From Cladopsammia gracilis (Eukaryota > Cnidaria > Anthozoa > Scleractinia > Dendrophylliidae), in the NCBI GenBank assembly GCA_022457155.1, contig JAJGOT010001034.1, positions 1-64,000 of the forward strand: a DNA stretch of 64,000 nucleotides. The letters run 5' to 3'. The position numbers and the translations under genes were made by a program. Below the pieces are notes generated by a model. The model saw only the letters and a program-made list of their open reading frames with translations. It made no database searches and had not been told where the DNA came from. Shown here piece after piece: positions 1-10,362 of this stretch (position 1 is its first letter; each line of letters starts with the position of its first letter).

Positions 1-13
1 GTAAAAACTATCT

Positions 14-57
<44 letters not shown>

Positions 58-110
58 TTTTATGTGGTTAATGGCAAATAAATGAATGAATGAATGAATG
101 AATGAAAATG
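1..110 (+). repeat. LINE-like 3' tail with microsatellites
   Basis: An (ATT)n run is followed by a short AT-rich stretch and a (TGAA)n tail. The same arrangement (TTATTATTATT, then a short spacer, then AATAAATAAATA) ends the LINE remnant at 15681-15785, so this is probably the 3' end of a non-LTR retrotransposon whose body lies left of the window. Plain microsatellite origin is the alternative. Confidence 0.5.
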
Positions 111-132
111 AATGACACTGTCCCTTTCATTG

Positions 133-291
133 GACAATATTCGTATTCAAGGTATTGAACTGGAACTAGCGTGCAGTCGAGGCTTATGCGGGGGAATCTT
201 TTCACATGCAAATATTTTAAATGATATTCCCCCGTATTAGCCTCCATTGCAAGCTAGTTCCAGTTCAATACCGAGAATACGAATATTGTCT
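133..291. mobile_element. Foldback MITE
   Basis: Two arms of about 38 bp are inverted copies of each other with one or two mismatches (left arm about 134-172, right arm about 252-290). The loop contains CACATGCAAAT, a sequence also seen in the foldbacks at 2286-2400 and 63823-63958. It is non-coding and lies in the intron upstream of the first visible kinase exon. No TSD was resolved. Confidence 0.7.
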
Positions 292-472
292 ATTGCCTGA
301 GTGTTCTGTTGTAATTCAACTATTCATATTCATTTATTGGTTAGGTAGGTGGGTAGAAACTGATGGCAGCTGCCGTTCGATCACATCCAAAGTTAAAATA
401 ATAAAGAGAATTTGCTATCGGAGTCATATAAATGTATTGCCATTAAAACTAATATTTTGGGCTTCGTGTTAG

Positions 473-1723
473 ATCCCGAGGAAAAACTTATGTTGGTGAC
501 TGAGCTTGCTCCACAAGGAGCCCTCTCTAATTATTTGCCGAAAAACAAGGTAAGCAGTAACATATTAGGTTGAATCATGTACTTAGGCCCTTAGCTCTTA
601 GCCCTTAGCTCTTCGCATAGGACATCCATCCAGTTTTAGGCCATCCCCGACAGTTCCCGCACCCCCAGTTATAGCCCGCAGTTCTCACTTCATCTTCAAC
701 AGTTCTTCATCATGACCCTCTAGGCGACTTTCCCTTGGTCTTGTACCCTGTGGGTCCACTTCAAGCTTTGCCATATTCAACGTGTTTTTGCTGAGGTTGT
801 GCATCTCTTTCTCTGTGCCTTGCTGCACAACAATTAGATCTTGATTGGCTTTCAGTTTGAATAATTAATTTAGGTAACCCTTTTTAAAAGACTTTTTGAG
901 CTCAGCGTTGAAATGACATTTTGTGCGATTTCATGGTCCTCGCTATGTTAGCTGCTGTTGAAATAAAGTAAAAATACAACTATGATTTCACAAAGCAAAA
1001 AATTGTATGTCAATTTGAACGAGAATATGCAAATTGCCGAAATTGACATATACAGTAATCCGTGTGCAATCGTGGACTTTATCCTCAAGCCACTTGTTTA
1101 GTTGCGTTTCGTTAAATCAGTTTATGTGAAAACGTTTAGCCATATATCATGATCAGATATATCACACAGTCACAGGGACGAGCGAAACTGTTGTCAAATT
1201 TCTTTGCTTTTATGCCTGAGAATGCACCTTTCACAGTACATTTTTCACTTGGCACAAAGTTGTGGCTTGATATCACAGTTTCACAAAATGTTTATGTATT
1301 AAAAGGAATGGTGCTGCAGTAGTGTCCTACTTTCAGTTTCTTATAAAATCATTATCTTTTGTCCTTTGTTGGGAAGAGAAAGTCACAACACGGTGAACAA
1401 ATATATAAATAAACGATGGCAATGATTAAATTAATGGGCGATCGAATTTGAGAGTTCGATCATATTATCATATTCTTTGATTCGTTAGCATAAAATGCTT
1501 CGTTATGTGAAATCATACAAAAAGAAAGAAATCAAGATAAGAATGAAATGAAGAGTATCTGTTTAACGTTTTTCTTTTTCCATGTGTTCTAGGAAATTCT
1601 TGGAACACAACAACTTCTGGAATTCTGCAAGCAAATTTGTGAAGGAATGCGATACTTGGTATGTCTATACAATCCAGTTATACTGTTACTGATTTTGATG
1701 CTAATACTACTGCTAATACTAAC

Positions 1724-1759
<36 letters not shown>

Positions 1760-4700
1760 AGTCCAATTACCATTAGTATATAGAGGATATTACATGGCCG
1801 CGCGAAGATACGAAATTTCTCTTCGAGTGTTGAAAAATATTTCACGAGTGAGCGCAGCGAACGAGTGAAATATTTTTCAACACGAGAAGAGAAATTTCGT
1901 ATCTTCAAGCGGCCATGTAATGTTCTGTTTATTATATAAACACCAATGAAATCAAACCATTTCACTTTAATATTTTTTTGTAGTCCTAAAGTAGAACTTT
2001 GATCTTTTCACGTGTGAAGATAACATGTTATTCTCACGTGTGAAGATATGATGTTTACGCGCGAAAGCTCACCTGGTATTTGATTGGTGTTTATATAATA
2101 AAGAGCAGTTTTTATTTGAGTGTCGTAAAACCAAAGTAATTACTTTGACCAATCACAACAGTCGCAGACAATCCAATGAACCAATCAGAACTTGAAGCAA
2201 ATACATGCGCGGGAAAACGCGTGCGGGTAAATAGGCCATTTCCGAGTTGCCTGTAGCCTCTCTATCAAAGCGTGGCTAGGTGGAAACCTTTCATATGAAA
2301 ATGAGTTTTCATTCACATGCAAATAAAACTTATTTGCATGTAAATGAAAACTCATTTTCATATGAAAGGTTTTGCACCTAGCCTCGCTTTGATAAAGAGG
2401 CTAAAGGCAACTCGGAAATGGCCTATTGCGATTGGTTTTGGTTTTACTTCTGATTGGTCGAAAAAGTGGCGCGAGATTTTTAAGCCAATCAGAACGCGTA
2501 GCAATGCAAGACCAAAGCAACCACGAAATTACTTTCGACACCCAATTGAAAACCACTCTATTACTAAATACTGACACGGATAACAGAGCGGTTTTCAATT
2601 GAGTGTCGAAAGTAATTACACAGTTGCTTTGGTTTTGCATTGCTACGCCTTGTGATTGGCTAAGAAATCTCGCGCCACTTTTTCGACCAATCAGAAGTAA
2701 AACCAAAACCAATCGTGACTTGTTCCCACGCGTTTTCCCGCGCTTGGTGCGGACGACATGTATTTGCTTTGAGTTCTGATTGGTTCATCGGATTGTCTGT
2801 GCCTACTGTGATTGGTCAGAAAACTACTTTGGTTTTGGTTTTACGATACTCAAACAGGCATTTAGCCAGAAATTGAAAAGTGGGCGTCCTGAAGATATTT
2901 CCCATCATAAATGTTTAAAGGAGTAGGTGCAATTTTCATGAACTTTCTTCAAAAAGTGGGCGTCCAGTCCACAGGACGCCTGGACACCCTGCTGGCTAAA
3001 AGCTTGTACTCAAATGAAAACCGTTCTAATACTGCCTACTAAGCTAAAACTACTATTACTAGTCTAATCTAATAGAAATAGTAATACTAATAGTAATTTG
3101 TCGCTTATGTTTAATATTTTACTTAGAATTTTCTTTGTCAGAAACAACATAATTTTTTGCCTTTTAGGAAGAAAATTCACTGCTGCACAGAGATCTCGCT
3201 GCACGGAATATTCTGGTGATGAGTGAAGATCTTGTGAAAATTAGCGATTTTGGTTTGTCAAGACTTCAAGATTACTACAAACTTGAAACCAACGAAGCAC
3301 GGTTATTACCAGTGAAATGGTAAACATTCAGATATGCCTAAATATGATTTAACACTGTATATAAAAGGTTTCCATTTAGCACCATTAACCAACTGCCATC
3401 GGGATTCCCTGTCCTGTCGTAAAATTTGAACGAGCCGTATGGTTCAATTTTCTCTTTCTGTAGCATGAAGCGACTAGGAGCCCAGATGAGATGCTAGTTT
3501 ATTTGCATGGTTGCCTTCCAGTATTTTGTTAGATTTCTCTAACGGCTCGCTGGTACAAAGATCGTACGGTCCTAAGTCTCTGTTCAAGAGTTCTTTTATG
3601 AGAATTCACAGTGCATTGCAGTGAACACTTCTAAGCCTCGGAACTAGCTCTTACTAGCTGTCCGCCTTAGCTTAAAACGGTGTCCATCTTATAGAGAGTT
3701 ACGATACAGTCAAACAAGTGCAATTCTTCCGGAATCAGCCAAAAACTACTGTCTGCCATTAAGAGGTGTCTACCTTTAGAGATGTCCGATTTGAGAGAGT
3801 TGATTGTACATCTAATTATGCTTGTCACTGTTAAGATCATTCTTCATTTCAACATTTCTTACTTTCAGCTCAAATCACCGACCTTGACGCACCAACCACG
3901 CCTCCGTTTCTATGTTGCATGATGTCTTCTCTCTTAATACGTCAGTCTGTTAACTGTTATTATGTCTACACTATCGCCGTCATCGTACGCTACTTTAACA
4001 CGCTACTAACTCAGTGTCCATTGTATTGTAGGTATGCTTTGGAGAGCCTTTTGGAAAAACGGTTTACAACTAAAAGTGATGTGTGGAGCTTTGGCGTCAC
4101 AATGTGGGAGATCTTTTCTTATTGTGCTGAACCATATAAAGATGTCAAAACTCAAGAGGTGAGGGAAATACTATAGACTTAAGAGAGTGTAGCATCGTTT
4201 TGTTTTGTTATGTTAGCAGGAGCTGAATATTAGTACATATCGAAGGGAAAGATAAACCCATTATTTAAAGGTAATGTGACCTCATTTCTGTTAATAGCAA
4301 CCAGTTATAAAACAATCCAATCGGTTTCGATTTGATCGGTTATTACTTACCAACATAATCTAATATTAATTGGTTCTCAATAAAGGCCTGTTCACACATG
4401 CGATTTTTGATGCGATTTTTGTCGCGCTCTCCATGCAACTTTTGTCACAAGTTTAAACTAGCGGAGACTTCTGTGCGATTGTTTGCTTATTTGCGGTGAT
4501 TTCCCAAAAATCGCTGTCAAGTTGCATTCGAAACCTCTGCGACATCACGAGACAAATCGCATTGAAACTGCCGCTTCTTTGCACACGCGATTTGAAGATG
4601 CAACTTGCGCATGACAAAAAATGGACAAAAAGTCGCCTGTGTCATCATCATGGTTTGGCTTCGCGAATGAAGATCAGGAAGGCGGTGTTCCAAAACTCGC

Positions 4701-4981
4701 CTGTGTAAACGGGCCTTAAATGATCCGAAACTAATAGTTATTTCGGTGTTGTATTGTACATGTTCAGTGAGATGCACTGATGCTTTAAGCTTTTTAAACA
4801 TCTTTTTGATTCACAGCTTTATGACTTGCTGGAAAAAGGAAATCGACTCCCTTGCCCAGAGAAGTGTCCACAGGAAGTTTATAAAGTTATGCAGAGCTGC
4901 TGGTTAAAAGATCCCGCGAAAAGGCCAACGTTCTATTTTCTATACCTAAATTACTTCGAAAATTGCTGTTCAAACCAGTAA
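473..4981 (+). CDS. Non-receptor-type tyrosine kinase, 3' part (5' exons outside window)
   Basis: Five exons can be joined in phase: 473-549, 1593-1658, 3168-3319, 4032-4158 and 4817-4981 (TAA). They encode the end of the N-lobe and the whole C-lobe of a protein tyrosine kinase: hinge region [11 protein letters not shown], catalytic loop [11 protein letters not shown] (SDFGLSR), a double tyrosine in the activation segment (DYYK), the W-x-x-ES segment, [12 protein letters not shown], and the closing CW...RPTF motif. All introns are GT-AG. The hinge and C-terminus recall ACK/TNK2, and the DYYK activation loop recalls FAK and SYK/Shark families; I cannot assign the family without the missing N-terminus. 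Two oddities: the APE motif reads ALE (proline replaced by leucine), and the protein stops about 15 residues after RPTF, so there is no C-terminal extension. It would phosphorylate tyrosine in cytoplasmic signalling; the receptor or adaptor modules are not visible. Confidence 0.85.
1785..2108. mobile_element. Foldback element, two nested inverted repeats
   Basis: A near-perfect hairpin has arms 1793-1858 and 1861-1917 around the core GAGTGAGCGCAGCGAACGAG. The segment just right of it (about 1926-1950, TTATTATATAAACACCAAT) recurs inverted at about 2077-2103. The two together look like a terminal-inverted-repeat element lying in a kinase intron. Short reading frames here are by-products of the repeat. 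Confidence 0.7.
2102..2860. mobile_element. Nested foldback/MITE cluster
   Basis: The outer ends are inverted copies: GAGTGTCGTAAAACCAAAG at about 2119 against the reverse complement at about 2830-2853. Inside are a palindrome at 2286-2390 (CATATGAAAATGAG...CTCATTTTCATATG around CACATGCAAATAA) and a second palindrome with arms about 2420-2570 and 2582-2720, centred near 2576, carrying CCAATCAGAA-type boxes. The inner palindrome reuses the same terminal motif (TTGAGTGTCGAAAGTAATTAC), so several copies of one MITE family have inserted into or duplicated within each other. No transposase is present. Two open frames at 2344-2574 (+) and 2401-2712 (-) are artefacts. Confidence 0.7.
3380..3620. repeat. 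Degenerate tRNA-SINE-like fragment
   Basis: The stretch around 3455-3530 (TAGCATGAAGCGACTAGGAG...GATGCTAGTTTATTTGCA) resembles, in inverted orientation, the body of the SINE at 57456-57757. It is short and diverged. It lies in the kinase intron between exons 3 and 4. Confidence 0.35.
4384..4716. mobile_element. MITE with TAA target duplication (Harbinger-like)
   Basis: The termini AGGCCTGTTCACACA and TGTGTAAACGGGCCT are inverted repeats flanked by TAA on both sides (4381-4383 and 4717-4719). A three-base TWA duplication is characteristic of PIF/Harbinger elements; the assignment is an inference from that. It is 333 bp, non-coding, and sits in the last kinase intron. Confidence 0.7.
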
Positions 4982-5990
4982 AGGAATTCACAATAGTGAC
5001 AGTAGATAGTTTTTGGGTGTTATTGATATTTTTTAACTTTAATATTGGTACGCAGCTTTGAGATTTTATTATTGATATTAAGTTTGTATGTTGTAAAAAG
5101 TTATCATTAGGTAGTTTTTAACAGCATTAACCTCCATTAACAGCAGACCTCTTATAAGGGGACATCTAAGGCGTAGAAGAGACTATTGTACCAGGTGCCG
5201 TAATCGATTATGGCTCCTGATTGTACTGAATACAGCAGTCAAAGAAACGTTTGACAGGATTATGGTGCTAATGTAAGGCACTGGTACCCAGTAAGACGAA
5301 TCAAGCAAAAAGGCTGAATGGTGTGTCGTTTGATATCGTTTTGGAACTTTTAAGAAGATACTTCTAAACAAACACCCTTTGATCCGGTAGGATTCATTAG
5401 CTCAAAATGTAAGTGACACAATATTCTACGCAACCGATTCTTCTTCTGCCCCAAATTAACGTTGACTTGTTTCTTTTTCGAAAATCCTACCGACCTTTTC
5501 TCTGTTCCAAAACATTAATTTTTCCCTCTACGAAAGTTCCAGTACGACATAAAGTGAAAATAGTACGTATAAACCGTACGCTTTAATAGAGTTCATTCTA
5601 ATCTAGCATCTTGTGTGAATGTGTTGATTTTAAGTTACGTTTGAGGTCATGTTCCAATATCAATTGGAGCTACAGGCCGGGCATAAACTGAAAATAGCGT
5701 GTATAAATTATAGGCAAATGATATTTACGTATATATTGGTAGTTTATTTTCATAGGTGTGTTTAGAGTTCATTCTAATCTAGCATCTTGTGTTCATGTGA
5801 TGATTTTAAGTTACGTTTGAGGTCATGTTTAGGAGGTCCTTACCTTCGGAACTTTCACCAGATCACTTTGATTCTTTTTTTTTTAGTAATGAGTTCACTC
5901 CCAAGAGTGGTCAAACGATTGCGATTCAAGAAAGAAAAATCAAAGTTTTATTCAATCTGTAAAATAATTAAAAACAAACAGAAGCAAATG
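4982..5990. other. Kinase 3' flank, no gene seen
   Basis: AT-rich sequence downstream of the kinase stop codon. Two diverged copies of a ~150-bp segment are visible (about 5585-5650 and 5765-5830, sharing GAGTTCATTCTAATCTAGCATC). I see no coding exon or RNA gene. Confidence 0.5.
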
Positions 5991-6860
5991 AAAGTACAAT
6001 TGCTAAAGAGCTTTCATTTGAATGGTCACACTAGGATTTCGCCCACAGACCGCTCCGGCAAAAGCTAGAACCACCTTGTACAGCATAATAAACAGCACCA
6101 CAGGAAAGTACTGCTCAATAGCTTTCATTTGAATGGTCACACTGTACGATTTCAGCCACGGACTTAAAAGTTGAACCACCTTGCATGCACAACAATTAAC
6201 AGTACCACAGGAAAGTACTGCTCAATAGCTTTCATTTGAATGGTCACACATTAGGATTTCATCCACAGACTCAAAAGTTAGAACCACTTTGTACGGCATA
6301 ATAAACAGTACCACAAAATAGTACTGCTCAATAGCTTTCATTTGAATGGTCACACTTCAGGATTTCACTCGCACAGACTCAAAAGTTAGAACCACCTTGT
6401 ACAGCACAATAAACAGTCACACTGTAGGATTTCGCCCACAGACTTAACCAGTTTGAACCACCTTGTACAGCATAATAAACAGTACCACAGGAAAGTACTG
6501 CTCAGTAGCTTTCATTTGAATGGTCACACTTTAGGATTTCATCCACAGACTCGAAAGTTAGAACCACCTTGTACAGTACAATAAACAGTACCACAAGATA
6601 GTACTGCTCAGTAGCTTTCATTTGAATGGTCACACTTTAGGATTTCATCCACAGACTCGAAAGTTAGAACCACCTTGTACAGTACAATAAACAGTACCAC
6701 AAGATAGTACTGCTCAGTAGCTTTCATTTGAATGGTCACATCTTAGGATTTCATCCACAGACTCCAAAGGTAGAACCACCTTGTACAGCATAAGAAACAG
6801 TACCACAGGAACGTACTGTTCAATAGCGTTCATTTGAATGGTTTCATCCACAGACTGAAC
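5990..6860 (+). repeat. Tandem array, ~108-bp unit, about 8 copies
   Basis: The marker GCTTTCATTTGAATGGTCAC recurs at about 6010, 6121, 6229, 6334, 6503, 6614 and 6721 (and a variant near 6826), giving a 105-111-bp period with one irregular step near 6420. Each unit also contains AGAACCACCTTGTACAG, ACAGTACCACAGGAAAGTAC and GGATTTCATCCACAGACTC. Shorter arrays of the same unit occur at 18541-18735, 30955-31155 (inverted) and 32588-32960. Copies differ by a few substitutions. No coding capacity. Confidence 0.9.
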
Positions 6861-6929
6861 AGTTAGGACTTGAGTTTTGATTCTTAAAACTGAATGGATT
6901 GACGTTTACAGAGGCAGCGGAGCGTTTTG

Positions 6930-7220
6930 AAACGGGGGGGGGGGTGCTCATCATACACCAAGCCAAGCCAAGCCAAAAATAAAAATCCCCCCCCCCCCCC
7001 AAAAAAAAAAAAGCAGTTGATTGTCTCTCGAACACATGCCGGAGCTGTTAAAAAAAAGTCCTACAACATATTATTTCGCCAAGCGCGATCCTGATGAAAC
7101 GATTTGTGAAAAGATCACGAGACTGGTTATTTTATGCTGCGCTGGCGATGTTTTCGCCACCGATACGTGGGGCCCCAAATTTTCGTTGGGGGGTGGGGGG
7201 TGGGGGGAGGGGGCTATAAT
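6930..7220. repeat. Homopolymer and G-rich tracts
   Basis: A poly-G run near 6936, a poly-C run followed by poly-A near 6987-7012, and a G-rich block at about 7179-7213 with several runs of five or more G separated by single T or A. The last block fits a G-quadruplex pattern on the + strand. A short frame spanning it has no recognisable product. Confidence 0.7.
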
Positions 7221-7429
7221 CCCTGCCTGCTCCGCCGCCTATGGTTTAAGTGGTGTGTAGTTTTTGAGCAGACACTCGAGTAAAATGCCCAGACGAGAAA
7301 ATTTACAACTACTGCAAAAATGTTTGCATGTAGCTAGCGCAGTGTTACCCGGATGTGGATAGTGTTTCTGATTGGTTCCCCTAATTGCCTCAAGTAGTTT
7401 TTCGTGTGTACCTGTTTTACAGACCCATG

Positions 7430-7552
7430 GTAGTTTCTTGGTGCTGCGGATGGTGTGATCACCAAATGACGTAAAACAAAATATTCAAGACACTGAACAA
7501 TACCCACACCACAACACAAAAGCTAACCAACAATGGCTTCCGCAACACCAAG
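7430..7552. mobile_element. Small foldback (TTTCTTGGTG ends)
   Basis: Inverted ends TTTCTTGGTGCTGCGG and CCGCAACACCAAGAAT flank about 90 bp. A similar foldback lies at 61790-61873 (TTTCTTGGCGG / GCAACACCAAGAAA). Probably one small MITE family; no TSD resolved. Confidence 0.45.
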
Positions 7553-7710
7553 AATCACCCAGGAATTTTAACTGTATTGCTATAAAAAGAAAAAATAGTA
7601 ATAAACCTTTATTTTATATCTGCATTATTCTGTGGATAACGTTTAACGTTGCATGGTAAACATTGTTTGGGGGAGGACAGGACGTCTGCCGATATTTACC
7701 CTTTTTAAAG

Positions 7711-8054
7711 ACGAAGTTCCGGTATAAAAGAAGCCTGGCCTGACCATTCTCACCTCCAGTCGTTAATCAACCACTGAAGCATAAACAACTGACAAAAAAC
7801 ATGCGTCATTACTAAGACCATTGCTAACACAATTTGGAAAAACTTTATGAAAGCTATATCAGAAGTCTTTATGAACTTCTATTTCTTTTTTAGCTTAGGT
7901 AAAATCTTGGTTTTATCAGATTTTTGAAGCAAATTATGTTCAAAGGACGCGCAAGTTAACCACGTTTTGTGACTAAAAGACGCGTAAATTTGCATTTCAC
8001 ACCCAAAAGGTGTGAAATGTGGGAGGAGCTAAGCCTTTTATACCGGAACTTCGT
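7711..8054. mobile_element. MITE with 8-bp target duplication interrupted by another MITE
   Basis: Termini ACGAAGTTCCGGTATAAAAG and CTTTTATACCGGAACTTCGT form a perfect 20-bp inverted repeat. The left flank is TTTTAAAG. On the right, the matching GTTTAAAG is split by the MITE at 8060-8241; removing that MITE and one TTA restores it. An 8-bp duplication would fit a hAT-type element. The interior is non-coding. Confidence 0.75.
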
Positions 8055-8059
8055 GTTTA

Positions 8060-8241
8060 AGGTGGATTTCCACTGTCGCGTATATTTTTACGTGCGTAAA
8101 TTAAATAAGAACGTATGAACGGCTTGCGTAAACGTAAAAAGTTGATACTTTTTCATTTACGCCAGCCGTTCATACATCGTTTCGTTTTATTCACGCATGT
8201 AAAACGTACGTGAAAATTTACGGGATAGTGGAAATCCACCT
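8060..8241. mobile_element. MITE, TTA target duplication
   Basis: Ends AGGTGGATTTCCACT and AGTGGAAATCCACCT are inverted repeats; both flanks are TTA (8057-8059, 8242-8244). The interior continues as a long imperfect hairpin (CGTTCATAC/GTATGAACG arms). The TWA duplication suggests a PIF/Harbinger-derived MITE. It landed inside the target duplication of the element at 7711-8054 and is therefore younger. Confidence 0.8.
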
Positions 8242-8489
8242 TTAAAGTAGTACGGTGGACCGGAAGGGCCATCCACAATGTGTTTCTTTTTGCCCAAGTC
8301 GAGATTACGCTGTCCCGGCTAATGTCGTGTTTTCATAATTATTGCCAGGAGCTTGTTTTAGCTTGCTTTATTACCTGGAAATAGCAAGAAAATTGCCAAA
8401 TGTAAACTAAGCAGACAAAATAACGTTTTAAAAACTCGAAGTTCCACCAGAAAGCAATTTTGATTTCTTGACCGCCATAACACGGAATC

Positions 8490-8705
8490 AAATTTCATGG
8501 ACTGTAATCCACTTCCATCCTTGTAATCCACTTCCATCCTTTTAATCCACTTCCATCCTTGTAATCCATTTCTATCCTTGTAATCCACTTCCACCCTTGT
8601 AATCCACTTCAATCCTTGTAATCCACCTCCAACCTTGTAATCCACTTCCATTCTTGTAATCCACTTCCATCCTTGTAATCCACTTCCATCCTTGTAATCC
8701 TGCAC
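8490..8705. repeat. 19-bp minisatellite, about 11 units
   Basis: The unit CCATCCTTGTAATCCACTT repeats with a strict 19-bp period and scattered substitutions (CCACCC, CCTCCAACC, TTTTAATCC variants). Three units (57 bp) keep a reading frame, which is why the minus strand looks open over the array; this is not a gene. Confidence 0.9.
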
Positions 8706-9620
8706 TGTACAACCAAACTGCTTGTTCTGTTTTGCTCTGTGGAATCTTTTTATCCAATTAATCACGATAATCACATCTTTATTTTTTCTACCGCAGTTCA
8801 TATGAGTTTATGTACTGTTTAAAAAACGAGCAGTTGTGTTTAAAAAAACCGTTTACTCGAGGCGCAGCCGAGTGTTTTTACTCCTGAAAACACGTGCTGA
8901 GTTTTTTTTAACGACTTCAAAAACATTTCTCAAAAAGCGTGCCCCAACGGAGATTTAACAACTGCTCTTTTGTGCAAAAAGGACAAACATATAAAAGAAA
9001 AAAACAAGCGGACTGATTGTGCCACATGTACCAACTGGCTTCCATGATGTCACCATGGCTTCCCGTCTCCTGTCGAAAGTTCCTAGTAAAAAAATAATCT
9101 ACTGAAAAATACAATACCCAAGTGGTACGGTGCATAAAACGTGTTTGACAATTTCGTGACAGAGAACGAGTAGCAATTAGTAAGCAGCTTCCATCGCTAA
9201 AACCACTTGCTTACCTAACAATTAAATGTAACGTGCGCACTGGTGTCATTCAAGTAACGGCTTACTTGCTGAACTGTAAATTTTGTAATTTTTGCTGAAC
9301 TGTAAATTTTGAATTTCATTTTCACATTAAAAACATTTTGGGGAGTATTTGGGTGGGATGGGAGAGGCTTTAACCCCCCCCCCCCCCCACCCTTTTTATT
9401 GTACTAAACAAATAACCATGTTAACCCATAAACTTAAAATTTATTGGACCTTTCAACAGTTTCAAAATATATTATATAATTATACAAAATAAATTATCCA
9501 TTTTATGTCACTCACATTACATCTTAAAAGTTTGACAACCAAGAAATAGATTTTAACACCCAAGCCACTCATACAAACAGTACTCATACAAACAGTACTC
9601 ATACAAACAGTATTTGCAAC
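8706..9620. other. Intergenic, no gene seen
   Basis: AT-rich DNA. Items visible: a short motif CGAGGCGCAGCCGAGTG near 8860 resembling the core of the 1793-1917 hairpin, a poly-C run near 9376-9391, and three 15-bp repeats ATACAAACAGTACTC at about 9572-9612. Nothing coding was recognised. Confidence 0.5.
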
Positions 9621-9623
9621 AAA

Positions 9624-9793
9624 CAGTGAAACCTGTATTGAGCAGGCATCATCAGGACCCTCGCTCATGCCTGCTTAATAGAGGGGTACGCAGAATAAAG
9701 CTTTGTTTTACAGTAGATATGGGAAGAAAATTTAGGGACCAAGCAGCTGGTATCTGATTAATAGAGGGTGTCTGCTTAATACTGGTTGCACTG
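9624..9793. mobile_element. Mariner/pogo-like MITE
   Basis: Ends CAGTGAAACCTGTATT and AATACTGGTTGCACTG are imperfect inverted repeats of the CAGT...ACTG type typical of Tc1/mariner relatives; the right end is followed by TA, the left is not clearly preceded by TA. The interior carries GCCTGCTTAATAGAGG / TGATTAATAGAGGGTG repeats. Non-autonomous. Confidence 0.55.
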
Positions 9794-9873
9794 TAGTATC
9801 AAAGCTAAGTAAAATGCATGTTCCCTTGTGGGGTGGGGGGAGGGGGTGCTCCATCACATATAAGCAATGTTAG

Positions 9874-10231
9874 ACCTGCCAAGTCTCACGCCTGCGAGTC
9901 CAAAACTCCGATCTCACGCCTACTCACGCCTATGGAGCAAATTCTCACGCTTAAATAACAGATTTGAGCTATCAGCTAACTGATCGCATGATCCAATATA
10001 AAATATAGTTACGTTCATAAAAATATGGCACTCTTTTTGTAGGTTTTTATCATTCTGAACATTACAATTACAGAGGTCTGAGGTCCATGGAAACTTCCGA
10101 ATTCTTCAGAACATCTTCGGACATCTTCGGAATAGATCTGGTTCTCTTCGGATTTGGTCGGGTCGCCTTCAGAAATCCTGGCACTCCCACGAAAAAATTC
10201 TCACGCCTATCACTCGGAAAAAGTTGGCAGG
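9874..10231. mobile_element. MITE-like element (ACCTGCCAA ends)
   Basis: Inverted ends ACCTGCCAAGTCTCACG and the reverse complement near 10225-10231 (TTGGCAGGT), with TCTCACGCC repeated near both ends (about 9885 and 10198). It lies just beyond the 3' end of the TEX30-like gene. A related scrap (GGGAGAGTTGGCATATATG) is at about 41848-41870. No TSD resolved. Confidence 0.5.
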
Positions 10232-10362
10232 TATACAATGTAAGTCTGAATTTTATCATTCGGTCAGAGAGCAGAGAGCAGTTTAGGTTCCAGGTGACAG
10301 ACCTCCCCTCCTCCCTGGAAAATGCACTATCTAAGGTATCAAAAGGGATTTTCATGCTTTTG

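Noticed and set aside
2344..2712. Overlapping frames of 76 and 103 residues
   Set aside because: They lie on the two arms of a palindromic MITE and mirror each other.
5990..6860. CRISPR-like regular repeats
   Set aside because: Units are ~108 bp with no unique spacers and the genome is eukaryotic; this is a satellite-type array.
8358..8801. 147-residue minus-strand frame with WKWITRMEVDYK repeats
   Set aside because: Translation of the 19-bp minisatellite; no domain and no splice support.
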